Source: Dehalococcoidia bacterium
GTDB lineage: Bacteria; Chloroflexota; Dehalococcoidia; GIF9; AB-539-J10
DNA length: 8,978 nucleotides
Assembly: GCA_029859145.1 (NCBI GenBank)
Contig: JAOUDT010000038.1
Coordinates: forward strand, 1-8,978
Direction of reading: 5' to 3'
Shown here piece by piece: positions 6,054 to 8,978 of the stretch. Position 1 is the stretch's first letter; every line of letters begins with the position of its first letter. Both the position numbers and the translations under genes were made by a program. The notes beneath the pieces were generated by a model. It was not told the DNA's origin. It did not search any database and was given only the letters and a program-made list of their open reading frames with translations.

Positions 6054-6060
6054 CTATAGA

Positions 6061-7257
6061 ATGAAACAACCAAAGATCTTGTTCCTTATTGCAGTCGGTC
6101 TTCTGTCCCTGGTCTTGGTTTCGTGTTCGGGTGGGGCTCAGGCGGTCGGTGGATGGTCGGGAACAGCAATCGACGATGGAGTCATCTATGCTGGCACTCG
6201 CGATGGCCGGTTGGTGGCGGTGAATTCGTCGACCCGGGATGTGCTGTGGTTTTTTGCCATCGTCACTACGTCAAGCGGTGGCTTGTCATGTGGCCCGACG
6301 TCCGTTGCAGCGGCTATATACACGACGCCGATTGTGGATACCGATTTAATTTACGTTGGTACCTATAGCGGTCAAGTTCTTGCTTTGAGTACGGTGGCCA
6401 GGAGCCAGAATCTGACGTTCCCTCAGCAGAGGTATGGTGAATGGGAATGGTATTGCCCACTAGATGGTGCAAAGAGCAATGCTATAGTAGCTGACCTAGC
6501 AATGAGTGGGGATGCCTTATATGTAGCTAGTTCCAATGGTAGGGTCTATTCTCTAGACAAGCAATTTGGTGACTTAAACTGGGAGTCAAAGGTCTTAGAC
6601 GAAAGACATGGGAAGCTATGGACCTCGCCGGTAATTCAGGGAGATACTCTCTATGGCAGCACTTTAGATGGTCATATTTATGCTTTGTCGGCTGAAACAG
6701 GCGAACTATTGGGTTGGTCGTTCGAAGCAGGGGCTGGCTTTGCTTCTTCACCCGTGATTCACGGAGACACCCTGTTCGTTGGCTCGTTTGACCGCCGTCT
6801 TTATGCCATAGAAACAGGCAGCAACGTATCGAGGTGGAGATTTCCCGAGGAGGAACCGGCCGGCAACTGGTTCTGGGCGTCGCCTATAATCAATGAAGGC
6901 ATCGTTTATGCCGTGTGTCTAGATGGCAGACTGTATGCCGTTGAAGCAGAAACAGGGGAAAAAGAGTGGGAATTTGATGCTGGAAGCGCCATAGTCTCGT
7001 CGCCTGTTTTGACGGATAACCTACTGGTAGTGGCTGATGAATCAGGCACCGTGTACGTTTTCGATCTCAGCGCTCAGTTCGTAGATGAGGCAGTGCCGTT
7101 GAAAACTATCTCAATTGGCACCGCGGTCAAAAGTTCCTTTTGTGCCCAGGACGGTCTCGCCTATATTCGAGGGCAAGACAATTCGATATATGTTGTGGAT
7201 ATTGAGAGAGGGGAAATAGTGGACGGTTGGCCTCTCTCGTTGGCCACTGAAAAGTGA
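6061..7257 (+). CDS. Lipoprotein with eight-repeat PQQ-like beta-propeller
   Basis: This is a predicted lipid-anchored, outward-facing protein of 398 residues. The start at 6061 was chosen because a charged K2-K5 stretch, a hydrophobic core and the lipobox L19-V-S-C22 follow at once. An in-frame ATG at 6031 lies in yidD and would spoil the signal. Eight related motifs of the kind VIYAGTRDGRLVAV begin near residues 41, 96, 152, 196, 237, 281, 321 and 366, several followed by TGE..W as in PQQ-like/BamB propellers. Cysteines 77 and 132 lie outside the core motif and could form a disulfide. BamB works on outer-membrane barrels, which a monoderm would lack, so the role here is unknown. The place between yidD and yidC suggests, but does not prove, a link to membrane protein insertion or quality control. 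Confidence 0.9.
   Translation: MKQPKILFLIAVGLLSLVLVSCSGGAQAVGGWSGTAIDDGVIYAGTRDGRLVAVNSSTRDVLWFFAIVTTSSGGLSCGPTSVAAAIYTTPIVDTDLIYVGTYSGQVLALSTVARSQNLTFPQQRYGEWEWYCPLDGAKSNAIVADLAMSGDALYVASSNGRVYSLDKQFGDLNWESKVLDERHGKLWTSPVIQGDTLYGSTLDGHIYALSAETGELLGWSFEAGAGFASSPVIHGDTLFVGSFDRRLYAIETGSNVSRWRFPEEEPAGNWFWASPIINEGIVYAVCLDGRLYAVEAETGEKEWEFDAGSAIVSSPVLTDNLLVVADESGTVYVFDLSAQFVDEAVPLKTISIGTAVKSSFCAQDGLAYIRGQDNSIYVVDIERGEIVDGWPLSLATEK
6181..7197 (+). repeat. Eight degenerate propeller-blade repeats
   Basis: Within the lipoprotein gene, a 14-residue motif (aromatic or aliphatic pair, small residues, D/N-G, then a hydrophobic L/Y-A-L/V strand) recurs eight times at spacings of 55, 56, 44, 41, 44, 40 and 45 residues. 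Middle copies also share a SSPVI-GDTLY segment before the motif. Similarity is mainly at the protein level. Confidence 0.75.
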
Positions 7258-7269
7258 TGGTCCTATCCG

Positions 7270-8010
7270 ATGGCAGTATGGAATCTTATTATAGCTAACC
7301 CGGTACTCAATGTGCTAGTTGCGCTGAGCCATGTTTTGGGCGGCCAGTTTGGCTTGGCCATCATCGCCCTCACGGTTATTGTCCGTCTGATCACCTGGCC
7401 TCTTAACAAGCGCCAGCTCAATTCCACCAAGGCTTTGCAGGAGATGCAGCCCAAGATCCAGGAATTGCAGAAGAAATACGGCAAGAATCAACAGAAGCTG
7501 CAGCAAGAAATGATGAAGCTGTATAAAGAGGCCGGGGTAAACCCTCTGGGCTGTTTATGGCCCATGTTGGTTCAGTTCCCTATCTGGATTGCTCTCTATC
7601 AGGCCATCATGAGCGCTCTGGCTGCCACGCCCGAGAGCCTACTTGGTTTAGCTCAGCGACTCTACTCTTGGGGCATAGTGAATCAGGCGATTCCTCTAAA
7701 TAGCTCCTTCTTGGGACTTGACTTGGCAGCCCGGGGTAATATTGTTCTGGCTATCATAGTCGGCGGTACAATGTGGGTACAGCAAAAGATGACCCAGGCA
7801 CCGGCTGTTGACCCTAGGCAGGAATCCACTAGCAGGATAATGTTGCTGATGATGCCTCTCATGTTTGGCCTGCTCAGCCTGAGCTTTCCCGCAGGTCTGG
7901 GTCTCTACTGGGCTGTTTCCACTGTAATTGGCATCATAACTCAATATTTCGTCACTGGGGGCTGGGGTTACCTTAAACTGCGTTCTCCATTTCAGCCGAC
8001 GGCGAAATGA
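7270..8010 (+). CDS. yidC: Membrane protein insertase YidC/Oxa1
   Basis: YidC inserts and folds proteins in the cytoplasmic membrane, with or without SecYEG. It has 246 residues of the short type without the large periplasmic P1 domain of Gram-negatives. Membrane segments lie at about 26-45, 92-114, 157-172, 191-206 and 209-228. R39 in TVIVRLITWPL is the conserved groove arginine. A helical hairpin at 50-88 (rich in Q, K and E) is the cytoplasmic coiled coil. No N-terminal lipobox cysteine is seen, unlike many Firmicutes YidC. The C-tail is short. The start at 7270 is 12 nt after the lipoprotein gene with a poor ribosome binding site. Confidence 0.97.
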   Translation: MAVWNLIIANPVLNVLVALSHVLGGQFGLAIIALTVIVRLITWPLNKRQLNSTKALQEMQPKIQELQKKYGKNQQKLQQEMMKLYKEAGVNPLGCLWPMLVQFPIWIALYQAIMSALAATPESLLGLAQRLYSWGIVNQAIPLNSSFLGLDLAARGNIVLAIIVGGTMWVQQKMTQAPAVDPRQESTSRIMLLMMPLMFGLLSLSFPAGLGLYWAVSTVIGIITQYFVTGGWGYLKLRSPFQPTAK

Positions 8011-8085
8011 AAATGAACCAACGTTATTAGAGGCGATCGCAGGCTCCGGTGCTAGCAAAGCCAATTGTCAAAGAAGGATCGGACT
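8011..8085 (+). other. Largest gap of the plus-strand operon
   Basis: This 75-nt stretch separates yidC from jag. It holds two perfect 8-bp palindromes, GCGATCGC at 8033-8040 and TGCTAGCA at 8050-8057, and the jag Shine-Dalgarno AAGGA at 8074-8078. No terminator hairpin with a T-run and no convincing promoter is seen. An in-frame TTG at 8065 would lengthen jag by 7 residues but lies upstream of the Shine-Dalgarno. Confidence 0.5.
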
Positions 8086-8718
8086 ATGGAAGCAATTGAA
8101 ATAACAGCTGGGACAGTAGAACAGGCGATAGAGAAAGCAGAGGCACAGCTGGGGCTGAGTCGTGACCAATTCAAGGTGGAGGTCATCAGGGAGGGGAGGT
8201 CGGGGATCCTGGGAGTGGGTGGCAGAGAAGCTGTGATTAGAGTGAGCTCAACAACTCTGCCTGAGGAGGACGTGGTCAGCCACGTGACTGAGATCTTGGA
8301 TACATTGCTTGGGTTGATGGGTGTGCAAGGCAAGATTGAAGTGATATCAGATGAGTTGCCTTTGGCGTTGAACGTCAATGGTGACGATCTGGGCATTTTG
8401 ATTGGCCGACGAGGTCAGACTCTGGTTGCTCTGGAGTACGTCACCAAGCTAATGGTGGTCCAGCGGCTAAAGGCTTGGCTACCGTTGACAATTGACGTCG
8501 GGAGCTACAAGAAACATCGTGCCGATTCGCTGCAGAAATTGGCCTTGTATTTAGCTGAGCAAGTCAAATCAAGGCGCCGTGCCATGCCTATGGAACCGAT
8601 GCCTGCGAACGAGCGCCGCATTATTCACCTGGCGTTGGCTGACCATCCTGATGTGACGACTCAGAGCATAGGTGAGGGTGAGAATAGAAAGATAGTTATC
8701 CTACCAAGAGAAGGCTAG
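8086..8718 (+). CDS. jag: Jag/KhpB RNA-binding protein
   Basis: Jag (KhpB, SpoIIIJ-associated) is a cytosolic RNA-binding protein usually encoded next to yidC; in Gram-positive bacteria it affects cell division and wall growth, often with KhpA. It has 210 residues. The Jag-N domain is at 1-53 (EITAGTVEQAIEKAEAQLG, then GRSGILGVGGREAVIRV). The KH domain has the G107-R-R-G110 loop and IDVGSYKKHRADSL at 136-149. The R3H domain carries R177 and H181 in NERRIIH. The ATG at 8086 was preferred over TTG at 8065 because AAGGA at 8074-8078 sits 7 nt before it. ileS follows after 2 nt. Confidence 0.96.
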   Translation: MEAIEITAGTVEQAIEKAEAQLGLSRDQFKVEVIREGRSGILGVGGREAVIRVSSTTLPEEDVVSHVTEILDTLLGLMGVQGKIEVISDELPLALNVNGDDLGILIGRRGQTLVALEYVTKLMVVQRLKAWLPLTIDVGSYKKHRADSLQKLALYLAEQVKSRRRAMPMEPMPANERRIIHLALADHPDVTTQSIGEGENRKIVILPREG

Positions 8719-8720
8719 CC

Positions 8721-8978
8721 GTGTTTCGAGAGGTCGGCAGCAAGGTCAACTTCGTTCAACTGGAAGAGGACATCCTTCGCTTCTGGCGAGAACAGAGTAT
8801 TTTCGACAAGAGTATCTCCATAAGAGAAAAGGGACCGCATTATACTTTTTATGAAGGTCCGCCCACCGCTAATGGTAGCCCCGGAATTCATCATGTGCTG
8901 GCTCGTCTCTACAAAGATACCGTTTGCCGGTACAAGACGATGAAGGGTTACCATGTGCCCCGAAAGGCAGGGTGGGAT
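8721..8978 (+). CDS. ileS: Isoleucyl-tRNA synthetase, 5' part
   Basis: The first 86 codons of ileS run off the window edge. The enzyme joins isoleucine to tRNA-Ile. The GTG at 8721 is 2 nt after jag, with GAAGG at 8710-8714. Visible marks are EDILRFWRE, HYTFYEGPPTANGSPGIHH and MKGYHVPRKAGWD, which fit the type-2 (eukaryote-like) IleRS rather than the E. coli type. The class I signature, normally HxGH, reads G55-I-H-H58. This swapped GxHH form is known from a subset of type-2 enzymes reported to be extremely resistant to mupirocin. Resistance here is inferred from that family knowledge; the KMSKS loop, editing domain and C-terminus are outside the window. Confidence 0.95.
   Translation, partial: MFREVGSKVNFVQLEEDILRFWREQSIFDKSISIREKGPHYTFYEGPPTANGSPGIHHVLARLYKDTVCRYKTMKGYHVPRKAGWD

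Noticed and set aside
8033..8040. GCGATCGC, identical to the cyanobacterial HIP1 octamer
   Set aside because: There is a single copy in the window and nothing else looks cyanobacterial, so it is taken as chance.
7696..8064. A 122-residue minus-strand frame opposite yidC
   Set aside because: It is an antisense shadow of yidC membrane segments, with no recognisable domain.

Overview
The window looks like ordinary chromosomal housekeeping DNA from an anaerobic, probably monoderm bacterium. The best guess is the phylum Chloroflexota, near the class Dehalococcoidia. This rests on protein style (a short YidC without a periplasmic domain, a four-ligand zinc-type S18, a type-2 IleRS) and on gene order recalled from that group. 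It is an inference, since no database search was possible. Coding density is above 95 percent, and I see no mobile element, CRISPR array, tRNA or rRNA gene.

Layout. (1) Positions 41-385, plus strand: rsfS, a ribosome silencing factor whose start codon is unusual. (2) Positions 379-4257, minus strand, read right to left: thiL, tsaE, tsaB, a fused hotdog thioesterase-HAD phosphatase, and ndk. This is the front of the Gram-positive thiL-tsaE-tsaB-rimI-tsaD cluster, with rimI and tsaD replaced by the fusion gene and ndk. ndk converges on rsfS and their ends overlap by 7 bp. (3) Positions 4258-4367: a 110-bp divergent control region. Each side has an extended -10 box 7-8 bp from the start codon of its gene and no usable ribosome binding site, so both thiL and rpsF look leaderless. 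Two small palindromes lie between the promoters. (4) Positions 4368-8978, plus strand: rpsF-ssb-rpsR-rpmH-rnpA-yidD-lipoprotein-yidC-jag-ileS (ileS cut by the window edge). Gaps are mostly 12 nt or less and several genes overlap, so this is probably one long operon.

How the genes work together. The plus-strand operon joins two clusters that usually stand apart: S6/SSB/S18, and L34/RNase P protein/YidD/YidC/Jag. It therefore couples ribosome parts, single-strand DNA binding, tRNA 5' maturation, membrane protein insertion and isoleucine charging under what may be one leaderless promoter. The minus-strand operon makes thiamine diphosphate (ThiL), two parts of the tRNA t6A machinery (TsaE, TsaB), a possible metabolite clean-up enzyme, and NDP kinase.

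I found no wholly new system. The points most worth a second look are the GxHH active-site signature in ileS, the thioesterase-phosphatase fusion, the eight-repeat lipoprotein between yidD and yidC, the paired leaderless promoters, and the in-frame rpsR-rpmH junction.
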